From Pseudomonadota bacterium (GTDB lineage Bacteria > Pseudomonadota > Alphaproteobacteria > Rhizobiales > Devosiaceae), in contig JAEYTN010000321.1 in the NCBI GenBank assembly GCA_023433985.1, forward strand, positions 1 to 10,246: 10,246 bases of DNA. Reading direction: 5' to 3'. Each line of letters opens with the position of its first letter. Position 1 is the stretch's first letter. Positions 1 through 5,714 of the stretch are shown one piece after another. Under the pieces are notes generated by a model. That model worked only from the letters and a program-made list of their open reading frames with translations. It did not search any database and was not told the origin of the DNA. Made by a program: the position numbers and the translations under genes.

Positions 1-815
1 GTATTCGGGTTCGAGCGGTAGTTTCCCTTGGGCTTCGACACGTCGCCGCGCGAGCCCGGCGGGATCACGCCGCCCAGGTACTTGCCCGAAATCGCCCCTG
101 CCGCCAGCGGCGAGTAGGCGAGCAACCCCACATCCTCGTGGTAGGCGAGCTCGGCGAGGTCGAGGTCGTAGTAGCGGCGGAGGAAATTGTATTCGTTCTG
201 GATGGTCTGCACCCGCGGCAGCCCCAGCTCCATCGACAGCTTCAGGTACTGCATCGTGCCCCAGGCCGTCTCGTTGGAGAGGCCGAAGTGCCGGATCTTC
301 CCCTCCTTCACGAGCTCGCCCATCACCTGCAGCACTTCGAGCATGTTGGGCAGCACGGAGTCGCGGTCCTGCGTGTAGGGGTCGTACTCCCACGAGCCTT
401 CCCAGTGGTAGTGCCCGCGGCGCGGCCAGTGGATCTGGTAAAGGTCGATCCAGTCGGTCCTGAGCCGGCGGAGGCTGCCCTCCACCGCCTCGCGCACGCT
501 CGGCCCGTCGATGCCGCGGCCGCCGCGCACCCATGGCCGGCCGCCGCCCGCCACCTTGGACGCCAGCACGATCTCGTTCCGCTTGCCGGTCTTCTGGAAC
601 CAGCTGCCGATGATCTCCTCGGTCTTGCCGTAGGTCGAGGCATCGGGCGGCACCGCGTACATCTCGGCGGTATCGAAGAAGTTGATGCCCTGCGTGATGG
701 CATAGTCCATCTGCGCGTGGCCGTCGGCCTCGCTGTTCTGCTTGCCCCACGTCATGGTGCCGAGGCAGATTTCCGACACCATCACATCTGTGCGGCCGAG
801 CTTTTTCATCTTCAT
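1..815 (-). CDS. tas: Aldo/keto reductase, Tas-like (3' end cut by window edge)
   Basis: NAD(P)H-dependent oxidoreductase of the aldo/keto reductase superfamily, cytosolic, predicted TIM barrel. The visible 271 residues begin MKMKKLGRTD and carry the family tetrad: Asp48 and Tyr53 in FFDTAEMY, Lys87 in VLASK and His129 in YQIHWP. Further barrel motifs are visible: GKIRHFGLSNE (about 172-182), QNEYNFLRR (206-214) and LLAYSPLAAGAISGKYL (231-247). Tas-type proteins are about 345 residues, so roughly 75 C-terminal residues lie left of the window. The insertion around WEGSWEYDPYTQDRDS and the LGTMTWG start match the Tas subgroup, but the physiological substrate cannot be read from sequence. The start at 815 gives the normal family N-terminus; MKKLG at 809 is a possible alternative, and no strong ribosome binding site separates them. 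It is transcribed divergently from the secreted-protein gene across about 118 bases (816-933), where I see no clear promoter. It belongs to the chromosomal flank, not the element. Confidence 0.93.
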   Translation of the reverse strand, partial: MKMKKLGRTDVMVSEICLGTMTWGKQNSEADGHAQMDYAITQGINFFDTAEMYAVPPDASTYGKTEEIIGSWFQKTGKRNEIVLASKVAGGGRPWVRGGRGIDGPSVREAVEGSLRRLRTDWIDLYQIHWPRRGHYHWEGSWEYDPYTQDRDSVLPNMLEVLQVMGELVKEGKIRHFGLSNETAWGTMQYLKLSMELGLPRVQTIQNEYNFLRRYYDLDLAELAYHEDVGLLAYSPLAAGAISGKYLGGVIPPGSRGDVSKPKGNYRSNPN

Positions 816-933
816 GGCGAGTACCCCGTTCAAGTCGGCGGGCACCGTATTGGCCACCGATCACGGAGACAAGAGCACCGCTTGCGCCAGCCGTTCGGAT
901 GCGGGACATTGCGCCGCCAATCGGGGAAATGCC

Positions 934-1731
934 TTGTTCCGCAAACTCTTGCTCGCGCTTGCCGCTGTTTCCGCCCTCGCCCTGCCGGCCGCGGCCCAGG
1001 ACCTGTCCGGGCAAACCGACGCACAGCTGGCAAGGATCGCGACCATGCCGCTCAAGGAACTCGACGCCTTCATCGGCACCGTCGCAACCGCCGTGAACCA
1101 GGACTCACTCAGGATGCGCGGCTTCGCCCAGTCGAACGACTGCCTCGATCTCGTCCGCGCCGCCAACTCATTTGCCCTCGGCTATACCTACCTGGGCGCC
1201 ATCCGCGACACCGTCGAAAAGCGCACCGAGAAGGAGGCGCCGCTGCTCCGTGCCCGCGCCATCGGGGCCCGCGTCATCGCCTTCGCCGCCCGCGTCCGGG
1301 CCGAGCAGTGGTTGGTTCAGCGCTGTCGCGGTTTCACGCCCCCCGCCGAGCAGGCGGACGATCCGCGCTATCAGTCCCCCGCCAAGGTTTCGAACGCCGA
1401 GTACACTGAAGCGGTGATCGAGGCCCGCCAGGCGGCCGACACCAACCTCGCCATCGCGGTCGCCGCCGGCATGTCGGGCAAATGCCCCGAGGCCATCACC
1501 GCCGGGCAGAACATCTCACTCCTCGTGCCCTATCTCGAAAAGCTGCTGTCCGACACCGCCAAGCGTCCGGAGGTACTCGGCCCGCGCGCCAGCCGCCGCG
1601 GCCTGGAAGTGTCGCGCCGCCAGCTCATCGCCGCCCTCGACAAGCTGCAGTCCGAATTCGGCGAGAAGTGCCGTGCACCGAAGCCGGCCGCACCTTCAGA
1701 ATCGGCACCGAACGCTCCTGTCACCCCCTGA
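934..1731 (+). CDS. Secreted hypothetical protein with N-terminal signal peptide
   Basis: Exported protein of unknown function, 265 residues. I chose a TTG start at 934 because translation from there opens with a textbook Sec signal peptide: MFRK, then a hydrophobic run to LALPAAA, with likely signal peptidase I cleavage after A-A-A before Gln22. A GGGGA sequence lies about seven bases upstream. The frame stays open upstream to an ATG at 742, but that start would place the signal sequence about 65 residues inside the protein and overlap the divergent reductase gene. The mature protein is alpha-helical in character. It has four cysteines (70, 131, 184, 246), which could form two disulfides in the periplasm, and a Pro/Ala/Ser-rich tail after residue 248. 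I do not recognise a domain. It appears to be a single-gene unit with its own terminator just downstream. Confidence 0.75.
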   Translation: MFRKLLLALAAVSALALPAAAQDLSGQTDAQLARIATMPLKELDAFIGTVATAVNQDSLRMRGFAQSNDCLDLVRAANSFALGYTYLGAIRDTVEKRTEKEAPLLRARAIGARVIAFAARVRAEQWLVQRCRGFTPPAEQADDPRYQSPAKVSNAEYTEAVIEARQAADTNLAIAVAAGMSGKCPEAITAGQNISLLVPYLEKLLSDTAKRPEVLGPRASRRGLEVSRRQLIAALDKLQSEFGEKCRAPKPAAPSESAPNAPVTP

Positions 1732-1735
1732 TTGG

Positions 1736-1763
1736 GTTCAGCTGGCGTTCAGATCGCGTTCAG
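1736..1763 (+). repeat. Three GTTCAG direct repeats at 11-bp spacing
   Basis: GTTCAG occurs at 1736, 1747 and 1758, exactly 11 bases apart, so the copies fall on the same helical face. Tandem hexamer or heptamer repeats at 11-bp spacing are typical binding sites of OmpR/PhoB-type response regulators. Here the repeats begin only five bases after the stop codon of the secreted-protein gene and lie upstream of its likely terminator and of the tRNA promoter. The function is therefore an inference, and the site could be a relic of a lost promoter. Confidence 0.5.
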
Positions 1764-1769
1764 CTTCAT

Positions 1770-1809
1770 GGCGGCGCGGTTCAAAAAAGTGTCACGCCGC
1801 CGCGTTTTT
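1770..1809 (+). terminator. Rho-independent terminator after the secreted-protein gene
   Basis: GGCGGCG (1770-1776) pairs with CGCCGCC (1795-1801) across an 18-base loop, and five T residues follow at 1805-1809 after GCG. It lies 39 bases after the stop codon and insulates the tRNA promoter. The long loop and three-base gap before the T run make it an imperfect example. An alternative CGCGG/CCGCG stem directly abutting the T run is also possible. Confidence 0.5.
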
Positions 1810-1813
1810 GGCC

Positions 1814-1842
1814 TTGAGGTTACCGGCGGCAGCCCCTATATA
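1814..1842 (+). promoter_or_regulatory. Sigma-70-type promoter of the initiator tRNA gene
   Basis: TTGAGG (1814-1819) and TATATA (1837-1842) are separated by exactly 17 bases. A very GC-rich stretch follows the -10 box, the discriminator pattern typical of stringently controlled stable-RNA promoters. Transcription would start near 1849, about 64 bases before the mature tRNA 5' end. The rest of 1732-1912 contains only the repeats and terminator listed separately; I see no gene there. Confidence 0.6.
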
Positions 1843-1912
1843 CCCCCTGCGCCGCGGTTGATGGACCGCCTCTTGAAAAGGCGCAAAAAGCCCAAGGCTT
1901 TCAAATACTTGG

Positions 1913-1967
<55 letters not shown>

Positions 1968-1989
<22 letters not shown>

Positions 1990-3569
1990 ACGTTCCCCAG
2001 TGACCTGGGGTCGCCTTTTGAAGCCAGCAGCAATCTCGCTAGAGCCCCGTACACCGTGACCGGTGCGGGGCTCTTGGCTTTTCTGGACGCCGGATTGGTT
2101 GTGATCCTGCCGACCTCGATCCGGGCGATTAGCCCGCGTACCTGCTCGATCACGTGCTCCGCCGGCTGGCCGCGCTTCATCCCGGCGACGTGGCTCTGCA
2201 GATCGGCAACCATGCGCCGGTACTTCTCCGCGGTGCCGGGGTGGAGCGTCACAACCGAATCGTCGGCGCTCGTTGCCAGTTCGGCCTCCAGCTTCTCTGC
2301 CTCCGCCTCCATCGCCTGCAGACGTTCTGTCGTGGCCTTGGTGGCCGTGCCGTCAACGATGGCGTCGACCAGCCGCGCAATCCCGCGCTTCAAAGTCGCA
2401 AGCTTTGCGACTTGATCGTCGCGCTGGCTTCGGGTGGCGGCTGCCAAACGGCGGCGCTCCGCCTGATATTCCTTGACGAACGCAGCGATCAGTTCGGGCG
2501 CCGCGAGCTTGGTGGCCAGCGCTGTCAACACCCGTTCCTCGATCTCGGCGCGCGGGATGGTGCCACGATTGTCGCAGGTGCCGGTCTCCTTCGTGCTAGC
2601 GCAGCCCAGCCTGTCGTCATAGACGACGATGAACGACGCGCCGCAGCATCCGCACTTCACCAGCCCGGACAGCAGGTGGCGAGGCTTCCTCGCCTCCGCA
2701 GGGTTCAGGTGCTCACCATGGCGGGCCTTGCTGGTGACCGCCTTCTCGAACACGTCGCTCTCGACGATCGCCAGATGCGGTGCCGGCACCTTCACCCACT
2801 CTCGTTGCGGGTTCGGCCGCGACACTCGCTTGGCTGTCGCCGGGTCTTTGATGAAGCGCTGGCGGTTCCAAACGATCTCGCCGACATAGAGCCGGTTCTG
2901 CAGCAGCCCATTCTGGCGCACCCGGCTGCCGTTCAGGGTCGATGCCCGCCACGGGCCGCCCCGAGGGCCGGGCGTCCCCTCCTGGTTGAGGTCGAAGCAG
3001 ATCGCGCGCGGTGACCGACCCGCCACGTACTCGGCGAAGATGCGGCGCACCACGACGGCCTGCTGCTCGTCGATGACGAGTTCACCCGGTTTACCCTCCA
3101 CCGCGCGGTAACCGTAACTGATGCCGCCGCCGGTGCCGCCGGCCGTTACCCTCGCGCGTAATCCGCGTCGGGTTTTCTGCGCCAGATCGGCCAGATAGAG
3201 CTCGCCCAGTAGTCCCTTGACGCCTATGTGCAGGGCACCGACCTCGCCATCCTGCACCGTGCTGATGCCGATCTCGACGAAGTTCAGCTCCTTCCGGATC
3301 GTGGCTAGGTCCGCCTGGTCGCGGCTCAGCCTGTCTAGCGCCTCACAGACCACGATGTCGAAGCGCCGGTCGCGCGCGTCGCGCATTAGCCTGCCCAGTC
3401 CCAGCCGATTGATCCTGCTGGCTCCCGATATCGCCTCGTCGCGGTATTCCTCCACAACGACATAGCCCTGCCGCTCGGCCCACGCGCGGCAGAGGTCCAA
3501 TTGGTCGCTGGCCGACCGATCGTTCTGCTTCTCCGATGAGAAGCGGGCATAGAGCGCCACGCGTGTCAT
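1968..3569 (-). CDS. Large serine recombinase (site-specific integrase)
   Basis: DNA integrase/excisionase of the large serine recombinase family, 533 residues, which cuts both strands through a 5'-phosphoserine link. The N-terminal resolvase domain (about 1-140) has YARFSSEKQ with predicted catalytic Ser11 and Arg9, and DRLSRD with Arg80 and Arg83. A recombinase domain follows (about 150-270, including YGYRAVEGKPGELVIDEQQA). A zinc ribbon comes next (Cys306, Cys309, Cys323, Cys332), then a long coiled-coil-prone segment (about 365-435) of the kind that controls synapsis. The ATG overlaps the stop of the upstream small gene as ATGA, so translation is probably coupled. The final residues GCGDRI are read from the tRNA antisense strand, so the C-terminus depends on the integrated state. 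This gene presumably integrates the element at the neighbouring tRNA. The family assignment is firm; the direction factor needed for excision is not identified. Confidence 0.95.
1995..2019 (+). terminator. Hairpin and T run just after the tRNA
   Basis: CCCCAG (1995-2000), loop TGAC, CTGGGG (2005-2010), then TCGCC and TTTT (2016-2019). It starts five bases after the tRNA CCA and could end the tRNA transcript. It lies on the element side of the junction, so the element would be supplying tRNA termination. The T run is short. The same bases also encode the recombinase C-terminus on the other strand. Confidence 0.5.
2041..2074. repeat. Long hairpin inside the recombinase 3' end
   Basis: AGAGCCCCG (2041-2049) pairs with CGGGGCTCT (2066-2074). 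Inside it, after a two-base TA bulge, CACCG (2052-2056) pairs with CGGTG (2061-2065) around a TGAC loop. On the plus strand it is followed by TGGCTTTTCTG, so it may act as a back-up terminator for transcription leaving the tRNA. It could instead be a recombinase arm site. The TGAC loop is identical to that of the hairpin at 1995-2010. Confidence 0.45.
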
Positions 3570-3793
3570 TGCTTGAACAGGTCCGCGACCACGTGGGCGG
3601 TAAGGATACGCGCGTCCTGCGCCCGCAAGTCGGGTGGCATGGCCCTGTCGACAACGGCGAGCAAGCGGATGATCAAGTCCACCGCCTCTTCGTCAGGCAC
3701 CTCGGGCATATCGGGGCCAAGTGCTACCTTGGCGACGTCCAGCAGACCACGCAGTGCCGCCTTCGTGTCGAGCGATAGAGGCTCAGTGCTCAT
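3566..3793 (-). CDS. Small acidic hypothetical protein in the recombinase operon
   Basis: A 75-residue protein, not recognised, beginning MSTEPLSLDTKAALRGLLDV. It is mostly helical, with an acidic middle (DMPEVPDEEAVD) and a C-terminal half ILTAHVVADLFKQ, without cysteines or membrane segments. I chose the ATG at 3793 over the upstream in-frame starts because it sits directly on the end of the preceding small gene, whose TGA falls at 3785-3783 just inside this frame. The gene's own TGA overlaps the recombinase ATG as ATGA. This tight coupling suggests a job in recombination control, such as a directionality or accessory factor. That role comes from context only. Confidence 0.7.
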   Translation of the reverse strand: MSTEPLSLDTKAALRGLLDVAKVALGPDMPEVPDEEAVDLIIRLLAVVDRAMPPDLRAQDARILTAHVVADLFKQ

Positions 3794-3935
3794 GCCGGGT
3801 TTCCGCCTCATGGTCCTCAGCTGCGGCCTGGCGAGCAAGCGCGCGCACCAGTTCGAGCAGCCGGTCGTCATCATCGTCGCGGGGGATAGCAACGGTCAAG
3901 GCACCCTTGCCGCGTTGTCCCCTACGCTCAGCCAC
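3783..3935 (-). CDS. Very small hypothetical protein, GTG start, nested between operon genes
   Basis: A 50-residue frame starting with GTG at 3935 (another in-frame GTG lies at 3941). Its start overlaps the stop of the 94-residue gene, and its TGA at 3785-3783 lies 11 bases inside the following gene. The product begins VAERRGQRGKGALTVAIPRD, has a run of five Asp, then a helical segment LLELVRALARQAAAEDHEAE and a His-rich end. A basic N-terminus followed by an acidic helix could suit a small nucleic-acid- or protein-binding factor, but I do not recognise it. The support is overlap with both neighbours and an open frame that fills the otherwise vacant space between them. Confidence 0.55.
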   Translation of the reverse strand: MAERRGQRGKGALTVAIPRDDDDDRLLELVRALARQAAAEDHEAETRHEH

Positions 3936-4212
3936 GGCCACTCACCAAGGCAGAGAAGCCGTTGTCCTTCAACCAGCGACGAGAATCGTCGACCTCACCC
4001 TTGGTGAAGGTCGGTCGCCCGGCCGCCAAACGCGCCTTGTGGCCAGCGGCGAGCATCACCCGCCGCTCGGCGGCCAGCATCTCTTCCTTGGTCGCGAAGG
4101 CTCGCTCGGGGATGTAGTGCTGCCCATTCAGCGCCAGCCATAGCAGGATTTCTGCCGGGTCCATCCGCTTCAGCAGGGCAACGCTATCGGGGTTGAGCCT
4201 CATCCCGGCCAT
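3928..4212 (-). CDS. Hypothetical protein, first gene of the recombinase operon
   Basis: A 94-residue protein, not recognised. The N-terminal part (MAGMRLNPDSVALLKRMDPA, then EILLWLALNGQHYIPERAFAT) is followed by a charged helix (EEMLAAERRVMLAAGHKARLAAG) and a short basic tail. ATG at 4212 is used; Met4 is an equally possible start, and neither has a strong ribosome binding site. It is the promoter-proximal member of a four-gene leftward operon ending in the recombinase, placed between repressor and integrase where phage excision or control genes often lie. It is soluble and has no visible catalytic motif. Confidence 0.7.
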   Translation of the reverse strand: MAGMRLNPDSVALLKRMDPAEILLWLALNGQHYIPERAFATKEEMLAAERRVMLAAGHKARLAAGRPTFTKGEVDDSRRWLKDNGFSALVSGRG

Positions 4213-4277
4213 TCACTGCTTGGCGCGGGGCTGCGATATAGCCATTTCGAGACACCGCTGCACTGTGATGCGGGGTC

Positions 4278-4307
4278 TTATAGCACAACGAGCTAAGTGA
4301 TGGTCAA
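4278..4307 (-). promoter_or_regulatory. Leftward promoter of the recombinase operon
   Basis: On the minus strand TTGACC (4307-4302) and CTATAA (4283-4278) are 18 bases apart, a good sigma-70-type match in an A/T-richer stretch (4213-4327) that has no gene. GCTATA-containing sequences flank it near 4236-4244 and 4312-4318 and recur in the CI/Cro control region, so the repressor may also act here. The expected transcript starts near 4271, leaving about 58 bases before the first ATG. Confidence 0.55.
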
Positions 4308-4327
4308 GAAAATATAGCGCACCTGGC

Positions 4328-4987
4328 TTATTCCTCTGAAAGGCTGCCGGGACCGAGGTTGTAAATGGCCATCGCGACGACCGCGAGTGACGTGAATTTC
4401 AGGTCTCGAAGCGGGGGCATGCCGATACGGGAAACAGTATGCTGCCCGGACCGCCGCCCCCGATCGAGCACCCCCACGGTTACCTGCTCGCTGCCGCTGC
4501 TAGGATCGTCATACCAAGCAACGCAGAGGCGCCCGTGATAGTTCTCGACCTCATCTTCCGGCACGTGCCAGAGACACACCCGATCCCCATCTTGGTACAA
4601 CGGCCAAAGCGCGTCACCGGCCACAACAAGCCACCGAAATGACGGGTGCGTGAAATAACGGGTATCGATGGTGAAGGAATCAGTGCCTTCATTTCCTCCG
4701 TCTACTATTTCGATGTCGTTGTTATAGGAATGGACCCTCCCGCCCTCTTCTATCCAACCCTCGACGTGCACTTTCGGCAAAGGCCGAGCATCGTTAAATA
4801 GATCCCATCCATCGATATCCAGTGCGGCTGCCAGGCGCTCCTGCCACACGTCGGAAAGACGTATAATTCCCCGCTCGAGCTTGGAAATAGTGATCCAATG
4901 CGCGCCTACTAGATCGGCCAATTGCTGCTGGGTCAGCTTTCGCTTCTTGCGAAATTCGGCGATGCGGTTTGGTGCGGTACTGGCCAT
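4328..4987 (-). CDS. CI-like repressor, XRE HTH with S24-like domain lacking the catalytic Ser
   Basis: Predicted lysogeny repressor, 219 residues. An XRE-type helix-turn-helix occupies about 7-60 (IAEFRKKRKLTQQQLADLVG, then ITISKLERG). A C-terminal S24/LexA-like domain spans about 100-215, with VVAGDALWPLYQDGDRVCLW (121-140) aligning to the family GDSMxPxxxxGD motif. The position of the self-cleavage Ser is Ala126. S24 repressors use that Ser with a Lys for RecA-stimulated autocleavage, so this one probably cannot cut itself, although the fold may still dimerise. ATG at 4987 gives the natural HTH start; the frame is open for a further 164 codons upstream, across the divergent gene, with no support. 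It is divergent from the Cro-like gene with a shared 99-base control region. Identity as a repressor is solid; loss of cleavage is inferred from one residue. Confidence 0.88.
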   Translation of the reverse strand: MASTAPNRIAEFRKKRKLTQQQLADLVGAHWITISKLERGIIRLSDVWQERLAAALDIDGWDLFNDARPLPKVHVEGWIEEGGRVHSYNNDIEIVDGGNEGTDSFTIDTRYFTHPSFRWLVVAGDALWPLYQDGDRVCLWHVPEDEVENYHGRLCVAWYDDPSSGSEQVTVGVLDRGRRSGQHTVSRIGMPPLRDLKFTSLAVVAMAIYNLGPGSLSEE

Positions 4988-5020
4988 ATAGCCCTTCTCG
5001 CCCAACGGGTGGCGCAGTGC

Positions 5021-5074
5021 TATAGCGATATTGGCTGTATTGGCTCTTGACCTATATAAGCCAATTTCGCTATA
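5021..5074. promoter_or_regulatory. Operator region: 16-bp inverted repeat between repressor and Cro-like gene
   Basis: TATAGCGATATTGGCT (5021-5036) recurs in inverted orientation at 5059-5074 (reverse complement TATAGCGAAATTGGCT), 15 of 16 bases identical, with 22 bases between. A further ATTGGCT half lies at 5039-5045. The right copy covers the spacer and -10 region of the predicted rightward promoter, and the left copy lies on the repressor side. This is the arrangement expected of paired phage operators bound by the repressor, the Cro-like protein, or both. Confidence 0.7.
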
Positions 5075-5076
5075 TG
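5047..5076 (+). promoter_or_regulatory. Rightward early promoter (Cro-like gene)
   Basis: TTGACC (5047-5052) is followed after 18 bases by TATATG (5071-5076), or after 17 by CTATAT. The -10 is overlapped by the right operator copy. A second candidate, TTGGCT (5031-5036), 16 bases, TATATA (5053-5058), lies just upstream. From the first promoter transcription would begin only a few bases before the ATG at 5087. Confidence 0.55.
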
Positions 5077-5086
5077 ACGTCTCATC

Positions 5087-5344
5087 ATGGCGAAGCAACC
5101 CATACTTCCTGAAGAGTGGCGTGCGACCTCTGAGCTGTCTCAGGGCGACCTTGCCCGCCTTCTCGGCGTCACCGGCAAGAACCCGAGTGGCACCTATCGG
5201 CGCTGGGCTATCGGTGCCAACTCCCCCCCGCTCAAGGTCGTCCAGACCATCGAAATCCTTAGCAAAGGTGCCGTCACCACAGCTTCGTGGATCGCGGCTC
5301 GCGAGCAGTACCTGGCTGCGGCCGCCGAAAAGGCCGCGGCCTGA
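5087..5344 (+). CDS. Cro-like HTH regulator
   Basis: An 85-residue protein with a probable helix-turn-helix at about 17-60: LSQGDLARLLGV, then GTYRRWAIG as recognition segment and PPLKVVQTIEILSKG. An Ala-rich tail (AREQYLAAAAEKAAA) follows. It sits where phages carry cro or cII: divergent from the repressor, first gene after the rightward promoter, with the operators between. No purine-rich ribosome binding site precedes the ATG (GACGTCTCATC), and the predicted transcription start lies within about five bases of it, so the message may be leaderless. It probably represses the repressor gene and/or its own promoter. The Cro role is inferred from position and size rather than homology. Confidence 0.75.
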   Translation: MAKQPILPEEWRATSELSQGDLARLLGVTGKNPSGTYRRWAIGANSPPLKVVQTIEILSKGAVTTASWIAAREQYLAAAAEKAAA

Positions 5345-5714
5345 AATGTTCACGTCGCTGCTCCACCACAGCGATATCGGAGGTCGGCACCGCCACGCGG
5401 CGATCGTCGCGGCCGGCCTTCCCCGTTTCCCTGCTGCCGGCATCGTCCACGGCGCGGTAATGTCGGCACCGGAGAGCAAACGCGGCAGTGGAGCTCTCCG
5501 GTGCCACCGCGGCCTGGGGCGAGCCGCGAAGCTGGATTTTGGCGCGTCTGCGGGCGCGCTCCGCCGCGAGGTTGATGACGATTGCTTGCCGGCTCTGCGT
5601 CTTCCTCACGGTCACTTCGACGATCCTTTCGATCTGCACGTCGGTGTCGCCATCAGGGATAGCGACAGGAGAGTTGCACGTGCGGAAGAGGTTCTTGCAG
5701 TTGGGGAAAGTCAT
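5274..5714 (-). CDS. Possible antisense gene in the 5345-5712 gap (uncertain)
   Basis: Between the Cro-like gene and the next rightward gene lie 368 bases with no convincing plus-strand frame. On the minus strand an open frame reads from ATG at 5714 (or GTG at 5639) to a stop at 5274, overlapping the end of the Cro-like gene. From the GTG it begins VQIERIVEVTVRKTQSRQAI and continues with INLAAERARRRAKIQLRGS, which looks protein-like. Of 47 codons counted from the GTG, 39 end in G or C. Against it: the ATG overlaps the divergent start at 5713, no ribosome binding site is seen, the C-terminal part looks random, and a strong hairpin interrupts it. I do not recognise the product. It may be a real small gene truncated at its 3' end, or chance. 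Confidence 0.3.
   Translation of the reverse strand: MTFPNCKNLFRTCNSPVAIPDGDTDVQIERIVEVTVRKTQSRQAIVINLAAERARRRAKIQLRGSPQAAVAPESSTAAFALRCRHYRAVDDAGSRETGKAGRDDRRVAVPTSDIAVVEQRREHFRPRPFRRPQPGTAREPRSTKLW
5465..5505. repeat. Perfect 13-bp inverted repeat with 15-base loop
   Basis: GGCACCGGAGAGC (5465-5477) pairs perfectly with GCTCTCCGGTGCC (5493-5505). There is no T run on either side, so it is not a standard intrinsic terminator. It lies in the long leader between the Cro-like gene and the first gene of the replication region, where it could be an attenuator, antitermination or RNA-processing element, or a DNA site for a dimeric protein. Confidence 0.6.

Noticed and set aside
138..1409. Long plus-strand open frame across the first 1.4 kb
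   Set aside because: It is antisense to the reductase, whose catalytic tetrad is intact, and then runs out of frame through the secreted-protein gene. Its sequence is Arg/His/Pro-rich shadow.
2154..3014. Plus-strand 286-codon frame
   Set aside because: Antisense shadow of the serine recombinase, whose domains and cysteines are clear on the minus strand.
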